DNA of 64,000 nucleotides from Maritalea sp049801075 (GTDB lineage Bacteria > Pseudomonadota > Alphaproteobacteria > Rhizobiales > Devosiaceae). Location: the NCBI RefSeq assembly GCF_049801075.1, contig NZ_JBNAGG010000001.1, forward strand, positions 372,001 through 436,000. The letters are read 5' to 3'. Positions 44,631 to 53,546 of the stretch are shown in pieces; positions within the stretch are counted from its first letter, which is position 1; every line of letters starts with the position of its first letter. The notes beneath the pieces were generated by a model. It saw only the letters and a program-made list of their open reading frames with translations. It did no database searches and had not been told where the DNA came from. The position numbers were made by a program, and so were the translations under genes.

Positions 44631-46073
44631 TCAGGACACCTGTTTTGGCCGCGTGATGGTTTTCACTTCGAGAAACTCTTCAAGGCCGAATGTGCCGCCT
44701 TCGCGACCGACACCCGATTTTTTGTAACCGCCGAAGGGTGAACCTGGTGCCATGCCAGCGCCATTGATATGAACCATGCCCGCTTTAAGCTGACGGGTTA
44801 CCCGCATCGCCTTTTCTGCGTCTTCCGTTTGCACGTAAGCGGAAAGGCCATATTCGGTATAATTTGCAATGGCGATAGCCTCCTCCTCCGTTTCGAACGG
44901 AATCATCGTTAGAACCGGGCCGAAAATCTCCTCACGCGCAATGCGCATGTCGTTTGTTACATCTGCGAAAATGGTTGGTTTGACAAAATAGCCTTCATTC
45001 ATACCATCCGGCTTGCCCAAGCCGCCAATCAACAAGGTTGCTCCTTCATCGATCCCTGCTTTGATAAGCTCTTGCACCCGGTCAAACTGGATATGGTTGA
45101 CCAATGGGCCGATATGCTTGCCAGCTTGATCGGGATCGCCAACATCTTGTTGCTTAGCAGTTTTTACAGCAATGGTTTTCGCTTCTTCATAGACAGAATG
45201 CTGCACCAACATGCGTGAAGGCGCGTTGCAGGACTGGCCGCTATTGTTGAACATTTGGCGCACGCCGCGTTTGACCGCATTTTCGAGATCAGCGTCATCA
45301 AACACCAAATTGGGCGATTTGCCGCCAAGCTCCAAAGATACTTTCTTGGCGCAATCTGCCGCATCCTTGCTGACGGCTGCGCCTGCGCGCAGCGAACCTG
45401 TGAACGACATCATCGCCACGTCAGGATGACGTGACAGCGCTGCGCCTGCCACTGGCCCTTCGCCATTGATTAAATTGAACACACCTTTGGGCACCCCGGC
45501 TTCTGCCAGAATTTCAGCATAAAGCATTGCGTTAAACGGCGTGAACTCACTCGGCTTGAGCACCATTGTGCAGCCTGCAGCCAAAGCGGGCAGCACCTTG
45601 AGCGCAATTTGGTTGATTGGCCAGTTCCACGGTGTGATCAAACCACAAACACCGATTGGCTCTCGCACAACCATGTCCCCATTCATCAAATTTTTCTCGA
45701 ACTCGAACGTCCCGAGTGCTTGCAAAAACCCATCGAGATGGCTTTCCCCCACAGCGGTTTGCGCGCCATAAGCCAAATGACGCGGCGCGCCAAGTTCAAG
45801 TTGAATGGCTTGAGCAACTTCGTCCCGCCGATTGCGATAAACAGTTAGAATCGAGCGCAACAATTCCCTGCGCTCTTCGATTGAGGTGCGAGAAAAGGCT
45901 GGAAAGGCCGCTTTCGCGACCGCCACGGCTTCATTCACAGCATTTTCATCAGCCAAGGCAATGCTGCCGATTGCCTGTTCAGACGCGGGATTGAGCACGT
46001 CCATACTGTTTGCATCGGCCGCCTCGACCCAATCGCCATTGATAAAGAATTCATGTCTTTTCCAGAAGGTCAT
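44631..46073 (-). CDS. NAD(P)+-dependent aldehyde dehydrogenase
   Basis: This 480-residue enzyme oxidises an aldehyde to the acid. It shows NPASEQAIGSIALAD, WNWPINQIALKVLPALAAGCTMVLKPSE, the catalytic Glu in SLELGGKSPNLVFDDADL and the catalytic Cys in NNSGQSCNAPSRMLV. The ATG at 46073 has AAAGGAG upstream. It diverges from the glutamine-synthetase-like gene of polyamine catabolism across about 100 bases, so a role on gamma-glutamyl-aminobutyraldehyde or a related aldehyde is plausible, but the substrate cannot be read from the sequence. Confidence 0.9.
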   Translation of the reverse strand: MTFWKRHEFFINGDWVEAADANSMDVLNPASEQAIGSIALADENAVNEAVAVAKAAFPAFSRTSIEERRELLRSILTVYRNRRDEVAQAIQLELGAPRHLAYGAQTAVGESHLDGFLQALGTFEFEKNLMNGDMVVREPIGVCGLITPWNWPINQIALKVLPALAAGCTMVLKPSEFTPFNAMLYAEILAEAGVPKGVFNLINGEGPVAGAALSRHPDVAMMSFTGSLRAGAAVSKDAADCAKKVSLELGGKSPNLVFDDADLENAVKRGVRQMFNNSGQSCNAPSRMLVQHSVYEEAKTIAVKTAKQQDVGDPDQAGKHIGPLVNHIQFDRVQELIKAGIDEGATLLIGGLGKPDGMNEGYFVKPTIFADVTNDMRIAREEIFGPVLTMIPFETEEEAIAIANYTEYGLSAYVQTEDAEKAMRVTRQLKAGMVHINGAGMAPGSPFGGYKKSGVGREGGTFGLEEFLEVKTITRPKQVS

Positions 46074-46176
46074 TGGCGATTCTCCTTTACTCACCTACAG
46101 TTGTGGCTATTTGATATCTGTTTTTCAACGTAACCGTTTTGGTGCGTTTGAGCATACAATATAGCAAGGCTGAAAT

Positions 46177-47544
46177 ATGGTCGACAAACAGGAATGGGTG
46201 AAACTGCTTCCCGATGCAGCGCTTGAATGGCTTGGTGGCCGTCGCGTTGAAGAAGTTGAATGTATCGTGCCCGATCTTGTGGGCATTTCTCGGGGCAAAA
46301 CCATGCCCGCCAAGAAGTTTTCGAGCGATGCGTTCTTCTATCTTCCCACTTCGATTTTTTATCAAACCATCACCGGCGCTTATGCCGATATGGACATAAA
46401 AGATCAGTGGATGGAAACCGATATGGTGCTGAAACCTGATTTGAGCACCGCCTGCGCCGCCCCATGGACGGACGATGTGATTCTGCAGGTGATCCACGAC
46501 CTTGAAACCACACAGGGTGAGCCCGTGCCTGTGGCACCCCGCAATGTGTTGAAACGTGTGCTTTCACTTTATGCAGATAAGGGCTGGCGTCCCGTTGTTG
46601 CACCCGAGATCGAATTTTATCTCACCCGGCCCCATACGGACCCCAATGAAGCAATCGAACCGCCGATTGGCCGGACGGGACGCAAGGGCATTGGTCGCCA
46701 AGCTTATTCCATGGTGGCGGTTGATGAATATGGCGAAGTGATCGACGATATTTATGACTTTGCCGAAGCGCAGGGTTTGGAGATTGACACCCTGATCCAA
46801 GAAGGCGGTGCTGGGCAAATTGAAATTAATTTGCAACATGGCGATCCGCTGAAACTTGCGGATGAAGTGTTCTATTTCAAACGATCCATCCGCGAAGCCG
46901 CATTGAAAAACAATTGCTTTGCCACCTTTATGGCCAAGCCCATGCGCGATGAGCCGGGCAGCGCCATGCATTTACATCAATCGATTGTTGATGTGAAAAC
47001 CGGCAAGAACATTTTCTCTGACGATCAGGGCGAGCCCACACCTTATTTCTATGGTTTCTTGGGCGGCTTGCAGACGCATATTGATGCGGTGATGCCGATT
47101 TTTGCGCCTTATGTGAACAGCTATCGTCGCTTTAAGGCAGACGATTCTGCGGCAGCGAACGTGGAATGGGGGCAAGACAACCGGACTACCGGGTTGCGCA
47201 TCCCGATTTCAACGCCGGAAGCGCGGCGCATTGAGAACCGCATTGTGGGCATGGACAGCAACCCATATCTCGCGATTGCCGCCAGCTTGGCCTGCGGTTA
47301 TCTCGGCATGATCAATCAGCTTACGCCCCGCCCCATGCGGAAAGGCGATGCCTATGAGGATGGGGTGACCCTGCCCTATGCGCTTATGGACGCATTGGAG
47401 GCATTTCAGGAAGATCGCGATTTGCGTGATCTGCTCGGTGAAGATTTCTGCTTGGTCTATGAAGCGATCAAGAGGCAGGAGCTTGAAGAGTTTCTAGGTG
47501 AAATCAGCCCGTGGGAACGCGAGCATCTTTTGCTGAATGTGTAA
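46177..47544 (+). CDS. puuA: glutamine synthetase family protein, probable gamma-glutamylputrescine synthetase
   Basis: This 455-residue ATP-dependent ligase of the glutamine synthetase fold has APEIEFYL and GGAGQIEINLQHGDPLKLADE in the metal site, GSAMHLHQSI, and NRTTGLRIP for ATP and amine binding. The adenylylation motif of housekeeping GlnA (NLYxLPxEE) is absent, as in PuuA/GlnT-type enzymes. Its stop codon overlaps the start of a PuuB-like oxidase (TAATG), which supports gamma-glutamylation of putrescine or another amine as the reaction. No puuD-like hydrolase or transporter is in the window. Confidence 0.8.
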   Translation: MVDKQEWVKLLPDAALEWLGGRRVEEVECIVPDLVGISRGKTMPAKKFSSDAFFYLPTSIFYQTITGAYADMDIKDQWMETDMVLKPDLSTACAAPWTDDVILQVIHDLETTQGEPVPVAPRNVLKRVLSLYADKGWRPVVAPEIEFYLTRPHTDPNEAIEPPIGRTGRKGIGRQAYSMVAVDEYGEVIDDIYDFAEAQGLEIDTLIQEGGAGQIEINLQHGDPLKLADEVFYFKRSIREAALKNNCFATFMAKPMRDEPGSAMHLHQSIVDVKTGKNIFSDDQGEPTPYFYGFLGGLQTHIDAVMPIFAPYVNSYRRFKADDSAAANVEWGQDNRTTGLRIPISTPEARRIENRIVGMDSNPYLAIAASLACGYLGMINQLTPRPMRKGDAYEDGVTLPYALMDALEAFQEDRDLRDLLGEDFCLVYEAIKRQELEEFLGEISPWEREHLLLNV

Positions 47545-48848
47545 TGATTGATGTTCTGAACGCCAACGATGTGCAGGGCCAATATCCGCTTTCCTATTAT
47601 GCGGCGCAGCGCCCCGCGCCCGCACCTCATGCACAGTTGAAAGGCCATAAGTCCGCTGATGTTTGCATCATCGGTGGCGGCTTTACTGGACTTTCGGCGG
47701 CTTATCATTTGGCGCAGGCTGACTTTGATGTGGCGCTATTGGAGGCGCATCGCATTGGATGGGGTGCCTCCGGCCGCAATGGCGGACAATTGGGCAGCGG
47801 CCAACGGCTAGATCAGATAACATTAGAACGTTTGGTTGGCGAACAGAGTGCACATGCACTTTGGGATATCGCCGAGGCCAGTAAACAGTTGATCAAAAGC
47901 CTGATTTTCGACAATGCGATCGATTGCGATTATCGTCCAGACATTATCGAGGCGGATCATAAACAAAGATTTGTTGCCGACTCTCACCGTTACGTTGAAA
48001 AACTCAACCGCGATTATGGCTATGAAGCGATTTCCGCCCTCAGCAAGGCTGAAGTGCGCGAACATGTAGCGAGCAACCAATATTTTGGCGGCACGCTGGA
48101 TAAAGGTGCGGGGCATTTGGACCCGCTTGCTTTCTGTTTTGGGTTGTCCGCATTGGCACACAAGTCCGGCACTCGGATTTATGAGCAAAGCCGCGTGACG
48201 CACATCGAATCTGGTAATAAGGTTCGCGTGACAACCAGAGAAGGTGCCATTGAGGCAGACCATCTTATTCTTGGTTGTAATGGCTATATTGGCGGCTTGA
48301 ACAAGGAAGTTAGCGCTCGCGTGATGCCGATCAATAGCTTTATTGTGGCAACTGAACCGCTTGGCGAAGAACGTTCTAAGGCATTGATTCCACATAATGA
48401 GGCCGTTGCTGACAGCTGTTTTGTGGTGAATTACTTCCGCCGCACACCAGACCATCGACTTTTGTTTGGTGGTGGCGAAACTTACAGTCTTCGTTTCCCT
48501 GCTGACCTCGAAGCTATTTCGCGCAAGCCAATGCTGAATGTGTTTCCGCAATTGGCAGATGCAAAGATCGATTATGCGTGGGGTGGCACATTGGGCATCA
48601 CCATGCAGCGGCTGCCACACTTTGCGCGGTTGAGCCCGAATATATATTCAGCCGCGGGCTTTTCTGGGCATGGATTGGGCATGGCCACAATGGCAGGCAA
48701 AATTTTGGCGGAGATTACACAGGGACAAGCGGAGCGGTTTGATCTGATGGCCAGTGTGCCCAGCCCTCGCTTTCCTGGCGGCGAGGCGATGCGCGGTGCC
48801 CTGCTCTATCTGGCCATGACCTATTACGCGTTGCGGGATCGATTCTAG
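47544..48848 (+). CDS. puuB: FAD-dependent oxidoreductase, probable gamma-glutamylputrescine oxidase
   Basis: This is a 434-residue DAO-family flavoenzyme with dinucleotide-binding GGGFTGLSAAYHLA near residue 39, then EAHRIGWGASGRNGGQLGSGQR, typical of PuuB. FAD-contacting SAAGFSGHGLGMATMAGK lies near the end. It would oxidise gamma-glutamylputrescine to the aldehyde, which the divergent aldehyde dehydrogenase could use. One-base overlap with puuA indicates a shared transcript. Confidence 0.83.
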   Translation: MIDVLNANDVQGQYPLSYYAAQRPAPAPHAQLKGHKSADVCIIGGGFTGLSAAYHLAQADFDVALLEAHRIGWGASGRNGGQLGSGQRLDQITLERLVGEQSAHALWDIAEASKQLIKSLIFDNAIDCDYRPDIIEADHKQRFVADSHRYVEKLNRDYGYEAISALSKAEVREHVASNQYFGGTLDKGAGHLDPLAFCFGLSALAHKSGTRIYEQSRVTHIESGNKVRVTTREGAIEADHLILGCNGYIGGLNKEVSARVMPINSFIVATEPLGEERSKALIPHNEAVADSCFVVNYFRRTPDHRLLFGGGETYSLRFPADLEAISRKPMLNVFPQLADAKIDYAWGGTLGITMQRLPHFARLSPNIYSAAGFSGHGLGMATMAGKILAEITQGQAERFDLMASVPSPRFPGGEAMRGALLYLAMTYYALRDRF

Positions 48849-48889
48849 TTCAACACAACCCATCTCTGGATGCTAAAAATGTAATTTAT

Positions 48890-48903
48890 TTGCACTTTTG
48901 CAA
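48890..48903. promoter_or_regulatory. FNR/CRP-like palindrome upstream of ubiT
   Basis: TTGCA-CTTT-TGCAA is a perfect 5-4-5 palindrome with the TTG-N8-CAA frame used by FNR/CRP-family regulators. It lies 35 bases upstream of ubiT, the first gene for oxygen-independent ubiquinone synthesis. Confidence 0.5.
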
Positions 48904-48937
48904 ATTGGCGGAGGATTTCGCAGCTTAATCAATATGC

Positions 48938-49468
48938 ATGCGAGACAAACATAAACGCGACCAACCTCGAATCTACAAGGATTCTCAAACTGGGCTAGTG
49001 TCTAAAGCCATGCCCCTTTTTGCGATGCAACCCATATTGCGGCGCATTGTTCGGCATGTGGCGACCCTGCATCCTGAGCTTTTTGAGCGGTTAGACGAAA
49101 GCTGTCGCAAACATTTTTTGATCGATGCGAAAGGCATGCCCTTTTTGCTGCTTTTGCGTCCAGATCCAGACAATCTGATGCTGGTGGCGAAATCGCGCCA
49201 CGAAGAAATTCCCTATGATGTGCTGGTGAGCGGCAAGTTTAAAACTTTGCTGCGCATGATCGATAGCAAAACCGATAGCGACGCGCTGTTTTTCAACCGC
49301 GACATCATGGTGACAGGCGATACAGAAGCCATTGTCGCTCTACGCAATGCGCTTGACGATATGGATGCGACGTTGGCCGATGATGTGGCCACGGCTTTTG
49401 GCCCACTGCGCGGTCCGGTACGCGCCAGCATTGATGCAGCGACAAAAATTGTAGGTTCCAGAACATGA
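48938..49468 (+). CDS. ubiT: SCP2-domain protein UbiT
   Basis: UbiT is the lipid-binding factor of the oxygen-independent ubiquinone pathway, thought to present the isoprenoid intermediates to UbiU-UbiV. The 176-residue protein has an SCP2-like fold with FLIDAKGMPFLLLLRPD, SGKFKTLLRMIDSKTDSDALFFNRDIMVTGDTEA near the middle. The first 24 residues look unlike the family and no good ribosome-binding site is present, so the start may be later (ATG at 49010). It overlaps ubiU by four bases. Confidence 0.88.
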   Translation: MRDKHKRDQPRIYKDSQTGLVSKAMPLFAMQPILRRIVRHVATLHPELFERLDESCRKHFLIDAKGMPFLLLLRPDPDNLMLVAKSRHEEIPYDVLVSGKFKTLLRMIDSKTDSDALFFNRDIMVTGDTEAIVALRNALDDMDATLADDVATAFGPLRGPVRASIDAATKIVGSRT

Positions 49469-50469
49469 GTGATTTGATCAAACCTGAATTGGTGTGTCCC
49501 GCTGGCACGCCTGCCAGCTTGCGCACTGCCGTTGATGCGGGCGCAAACTCGGTTTATTGCGGCTTTAAGGGCCCCACCAATGCGCGGAATTTTCCCGGCC
49601 TGAACTTCTCGAAAAAAGAGCTTTCGGAAAGTGTGAAATATGCGCATGACAAAGACGCAATGGTGCTGGCGGCGATAAACTCATTTCCCACAGCGGGACG
49701 CACCGATATCTGGAAGCAAGCCGTTGATGACGCGGTTGAAATCGGCGTGGATGCGGTGATTATCGCAGATATCGGCATGGCTAAATATGTGGCCGAACAG
49801 CACCCCGACCAGCGGTTGCACCTTTCTGTGCAGGCCGGTGCCTCCTCGCCTGAAGCGATCAATTTTTATGTTGAGCGCTTTAATGTGAAACGCGTGGTGC
49901 TGCCGCGTATTTTGACAGTGCCGGAAATCAAGCGGGTGCATGACGCAATTGATTGCGAGATTGAGGCCTTTGTGTTCGGCAATATCGGCATGATGGCCGA
50001 AGGCCGCTGCTCGCTGACCAATTATGTCACCGGCATTTCCACCAACATGGATGGCGTGTGCTCACCAGCAAGCCACGTGGATTATGAACCGGATGACGAT
50101 GATGGGCTGACGACACGACTTGGTGATTTCGCTATTGATTGCATTTCATGTGGCGAAACCGCGGGTTACCCGACCATCTGCAAAGGCCGCTACGACACCG
50201 CGCACAAGAAAAACTATTATGCCTTTGAAGAGCCCATCAGCCTTAACCTGACCCGCCTGCTGCCCGACTTGATGCGCGCCGGGGTTACGGCCCTCAAGAT
50301 TGAGGGACGCCAGCGGTCTCGTGCCTATATCCGCTCGGTCGTTTCTGCATTCCGCGATGCGGTTGATGCTTATGCGGCGGGCGAAGAGCCGGACATCACT
50401 GAACTGATCGCGCTGACCGAGGGGCATAAAGAAACCCAAGGCGCATTTAAATCAAAGAGCTGGAGATAG
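49465..50469 (+). CDS. ubiU: UbiU, U32-peptidase-like Fe-S protein
   Basis: UbiU works with UbiV to hydroxylate ubiquinone intermediates without oxygen, using prephenate. The 334-residue protein has the U32 fold with VCPAGTPASLRTAVDAGA at the N-terminus and the cluster region MAEGRCSLTNYVTG (C182), GVCSPASH (C199) and GYPTICKGRY (C239). In E. coli a fourth ligand lies seven residues before the GRC cysteine; here that position is Gly175 (see findings), with C226 and C229 as possible substitutes. It is part of ubiTUV. Confidence 0.92.
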   Translation: MSDLIKPELVCPAGTPASLRTAVDAGANSVYCGFKGPTNARNFPGLNFSKKELSESVKYAHDKDAMVLAAINSFPTAGRTDIWKQAVDDAVEIGVDAVIIADIGMAKYVAEQHPDQRLHLSVQAGASSPEAINFYVERFNVKRVVLPRILTVPEIKRVHDAIDCEIEAFVFGNIGMMAEGRCSLTNYVTGISTNMDGVCSPASHVDYEPDDDDGLTTRLGDFAIDCISCGETAGYPTICKGRYDTAHKKNYYAFEEPISLNLTRLLPDLMRAGVTALKIEGRQRSRAYIRSVVSAFRDAVDAYAAGEEPDITELIALTEGHKETQGAFKSKSWR

Positions 50470-50471
50470 AA

Positions 50472-51386
50472 ATGAGTGCACAGCTGACCCTTGGCCCGGT
50501 GCAATATAACTGGGCGCCAGAAGCTTGGCGGGATTTCTACTTTAAGGTTGCCGGTGAAACACCGATAAAGACCGTTTTTATCGGAGAAGTTATCTGCTCG
50601 AAGCGGGCACCACTTTATGACAATCAATTGCCGGACGTGGTGGAACGCCTTCACGATGCGGGCAAGCATGTTATTTTTTCGACCCTTTCGGAAGTCACCA
50701 CTGATATTGATCGCCGCTTAGTCAAGCGCGTTGCAATTTCTGAAGGGTTTCCCATTGAAGCAAATGATGTGTCTGCCCTACAACAAATGGCTAAGGGGCC
50801 GCACCATATTGGCCCGCTGATGAATTGCTATAATGAGGAAGCGCTTGAGGTTTATGCCGCTAATGGCGCGACAACAATTTGTCTCAACCCCGAAATTCCG
50901 CGCGATGGTCTTGCCGCACTTGCGCAAGCGGCTGAGCCGCTTGGTGTTGATCTTGAAGTCCAAGTGTATGGCCGCGTTTCACTGGCGCTTTCGGCGCGTT
51001 GTTACCATGCCCGCGCGCACAATCGCACCAAAGATTCCTGCCTGTTCGTGTGTGATGAAGACCCAGATGGCATGCGGCTGGACACATTGGAGGGCGATAA
51101 GTTTCTCACGGTGAACGGCATTCAAACGCAGTCTCACTCAGTGCTTAATCTGATCGATTGTTTGGATGACTTACAATCTATCGGAGTAAATCGTTTCCGC
51201 ATTTCGCCGCAGAGCGTGGGCACCTTTACCGCTATTCAGACATTTGACGATGTTTTGAATGGGCGTATCAGCCCTTCAGAAGCATTGAAAAAGATGCGCG
51301 ATGACTGCGTAGATGCCCCCTTCTCCAACGGGTTTTATCATCAACGCCCCGGCTATGAATGGCACGACAAAGTGCCTGCCGAATAG
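50472..51386 (+). CDS. ubiV: UbiV, U32-peptidase-like Fe-S protein
   Basis: UbiV is the partner of UbiU in anaerobic ubiquinone hydroxylation. The 304-residue protein keeps four candidate [4Fe-4S] ligands: C42 in GEVICSKRAP, then C177, C190 and C194 in ARCYHARAHNRTKDSCLFVC, with the spacing seen in E. coli UbiV. It starts two bases after ubiU, so the genes are co-transcribed. No peptidase activity is expected. Confidence 0.93.
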   Translation: MSAQLTLGPVQYNWAPEAWRDFYFKVAGETPIKTVFIGEVICSKRAPLYDNQLPDVVERLHDAGKHVIFSTLSEVTTDIDRRLVKRVAISEGFPIEANDVSALQQMAKGPHHIGPLMNCYNEEALEVYAANGATTICLNPEIPRDGLAALAQAAEPLGVDLEVQVYGRVSLALSARCYHARAHNRTKDSCLFVCDEDPDGMRLDTLEGDKFLTVNGIQTQSHSVLNLIDCLDDLQSIGVNRFRISPQSVGTFTAIQTFDDVLNGRISPSEALKKMRDDCVDAPFSNGFYHQRPGYEWHDKVPAE

Positions 51387-51390
51387 GAAT

Positions 51391-51451
51391 TCGCCGCTGA
51401 GCCTCTCTTCTCTCTGTCAGAACCTCCAACTTTCTGACTGCTCAGCGGCGA
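51391..51451. other. nested long inverted repeat after ubiV
   Basis: TCGCCGCTGAGC (51391-51402) pairs perfectly with GCTCAGCGGCGA (51440-51451), and between them GTCAGAA pairs with TTCTGAC around a nine-base loop. The result is an extended hairpin with an internal asymmetric loop, beginning four bases after the ubiV stop. No immediate T run follows, although TATTTTTTTC occurs some 13 bases later. It may act as a terminator-like or mRNA-stabilising element. Confidence 0.55.
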
Positions 51452-51578
51452 TACCTTCAATCATATTTTTTTCACGCTGACACAGGGTTATCAAACGGTC
51501 GGGGGAGCTTGCAGGTCAGTTTTACGAACGTGCAATGCTTGACCAAATGCTCATGGAACTTGAAGTGGATTGTGTACA

Positions 51579-51606
51579 ATAAAAAAGGCGGCCAGTTGGC
51601 CGCCTT
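51579..51606 (-). terminator. intrinsic terminator of cysNC
   Basis: GGCGGCC and GGCCGCC form a perfect stem around AGTT, extended by AA/TT pairs; an A run at 51581-51586 gives the U tract on the minus strand. Confidence 0.88.
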
Positions 51607-51638
51607 CTTCAGAGTCATCTTTGTTCCCCATCCGAACG

Positions 51639-53546
51639 TTAAAGCGCGCTATATTGATGCCCTTCAAACAGCAAGTCATAAAGCTCGTTTGCGAGTTCGG
51701 CAGGGTCTTTTTCCGCGGCGTTGAGGGTGATGTCTGCTTGTTCGGGTGCTTCGAATGGCGAATCTATGCCGGTGAAGTTTTTGATGTCACCTGCTTTGGC
51801 GCGGGCGTAGAGGCCCTTTGGATCGCGTTGTGCGCACACTTCCAGTGGGGTGTTCACATAGGCTTCGATGAACTGGATGTCGCCTGCCACTTCGCGCGCT
51901 AGGCGGCGCTCATTTTTGAAAGGCGAGATGAAGGAGACGAGGACGATTAAGCCAGCGTCAGCCATCAGCTTGGCCACTTCGGCCACTCGACGGATATTTT
52001 CCACGCGGTCTTCATCGGTAAAGCCCAAGTCTTTATTGAGGCCGTGGCGGACATTGTCGCCGTCGAGAATGTAGGTGTGTTTCCCTTCGGCCGTTATGCG
52101 CTTTTCGAGCAAGTTAGCAATGGTGGATTTGCCAGAGCCGGAAAGGCCAGTGAACCACACAATGCGTGGGGTTTGGCCTTTCATGTCTGCCCGCACCTGC
52201 CGGTTCACATCAAAATCCTGATAGGTGAGGTTTTGCGCGCGCCGTAGACCAAACTCAATGGTGCCCGCGCCCAAAGTGGCGTTGGACAAGCGGTCAATCA
52301 GGATAAAGCCGCCTGTGAGCGGGTTTTCCGCATAAGGATCAAAGGCAATGGGCTTGTCGGTGGCGATGGTCACCGTGCCCACTTCGTTTAGCTCCAAACA
52401 TTTGGCCGGGTTCTGCTCCAATGTGTTCACATTGGTTTTTTGCTTAATCTTGGTGATGGTGGCCGGCACCATTTGGCTGCCAATCTTGATCAGATAAGAC
52501 CGCCCTGCCATGGCTGGGTTCTCATGCATCCAGATTAGACGCGCTTGGAACTGATTGGAAAATTCTGGCGTTTCGCCCGGCACGGACAGGACATCGCCGC
52601 GGGAGATATCCACCTCACGGTCAAGCACCAAGGTCACCGCATCCCCTGCCCGTGCAGCATTTAAATCACCATCTATGGTGACGATGCGTTTGATTTTGGC
52701 AGGCTTGCGCGAAGCAGCAATCAGCACATCGTCGCCCGGCTTGATTTGACCAGACGCAACAGTGCCCGAGAATCCGCGAAAGTCGAGGCTGGCACGGTTG
52801 ACCCATTGCACAGGGAAGCGGAACGGTTGTTCCACCCGGTCGTCAGCCACATCGATTTCTTCAAGATATGGCACCAATTGTGGACCGTTATACCAATCCA
52901 TTTGCGTGCTTTTGCTGACAATATTGTCGCCGCGCAGCGCGGAGATTGGCACAGTGACCAAGCTCTTAAAGCCAAGCTGGGCCGCAAATTCGCGATATTC
53001 CGCATCGATTTTATCAAACACGGCTTTGTCGTAATCAACAAGGTCGATCTTATTGACCACAGCCACCACATGCTTCACACCAATCAAAGACAAAATAAAG
53101 CTATGGCGTTTGGTTTGGGTCAAGACGCCTTTGCGCGCGTCGATCAATACAATCGCCAAGTCAGCATTAGACGCGCCAGTGGCCATATTGCGGGTATATT
53201 GCTCGTGGCCTGGCGTATCAGCGACGATAAATTTGCGCTTTTCGGTGGTGAAGAAGCGATAAGCCACATCAATGGTGATGCCCTGCTCGCGCTCAGCGGT
53301 TAGGCCATCCACCAGCAGCGAGAAGTCAATGCCTTCATCGCCCGTAGTGCGGTTGTGGCTTTCTTTTTGCAGCGATGCGAGCTGATCATCCAAGATCAGT
53401 TGGCTATCATATAGAAGGCGACCAATCAGGGTTGATTTGCCATCATCCACCGAGCCGCAAGTCAAAAAGCGCAAAATGCTCTTGTCGGTTTGAGCACTGA
53501 GCCATTGTTCAATATTAAGTTCTGGGGCCTGTTGTGCGATGCTCAT
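51639..53546 (-). CDS. cysNC: bifunctional sulfate adenylyltransferase subunit 1 / APS kinase
   Basis: This fused enzyme makes APS with CysD using GTP hydrolysis, then phosphorylates it to PAPS. The 635-residue protein has an EF-Tu-like GTPase (CGSVDDGKSTLIGRLLYDS near 31-49, DTPGHEQYTRNMATGAS, NKIDLVD), beta-barrel domains, then an APS kinase domain from about 445 with WFTGLSGSGKSTIANLL and ILDGDNVRHGLNKDLGF. Its ATG overlaps the cysD stop by one base. Such CysNC fusions also serve sulfated Nod-factor or exopolysaccharide synthesis in some rhizobia (NodQ), but here the cysD-cysK setting suggests assimilation. Confidence 0.95.
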   Translation of the reverse strand: MSIAQQAPELNIEQWLSAQTDKSILRFLTCGSVDDGKSTLIGRLLYDSQLILDDQLASLQKESHNRTTGDEGIDFSLLVDGLTAEREQGITIDVAYRFFTTEKRKFIVADTPGHEQYTRNMATGASNADLAIVLIDARKGVLTQTKRHSFILSLIGVKHVVAVVNKIDLVDYDKAVFDKIDAEYREFAAQLGFKSLVTVPISALRGDNIVSKSTQMDWYNGPQLVPYLEEIDVADDRVEQPFRFPVQWVNRASLDFRGFSGTVASGQIKPGDDVLIAASRKPAKIKRIVTIDGDLNAARAGDAVTLVLDREVDISRGDVLSVPGETPEFSNQFQARLIWMHENPAMAGRSYLIKIGSQMVPATITKIKQKTNVNTLEQNPAKCLELNEVGTVTIATDKPIAFDPYAENPLTGGFILIDRLSNATLGAGTIEFGLRRAQNLTYQDFDVNRQVRADMKGQTPRIVWFTGLSGSGKSTIANLLEKRITAEGKHTYILDGDNVRHGLNKDLGFTDEDRVENIRRVAEVAKLMADAGLIVLVSFISPFKNERRLAREVAGDIQFIEAYVNTPLEVCAQRDPKGLYARAKAGDIKNFTGIDSPFEAPEQADITLNAAEKDPAELANELYDLLFEGHQYSAL

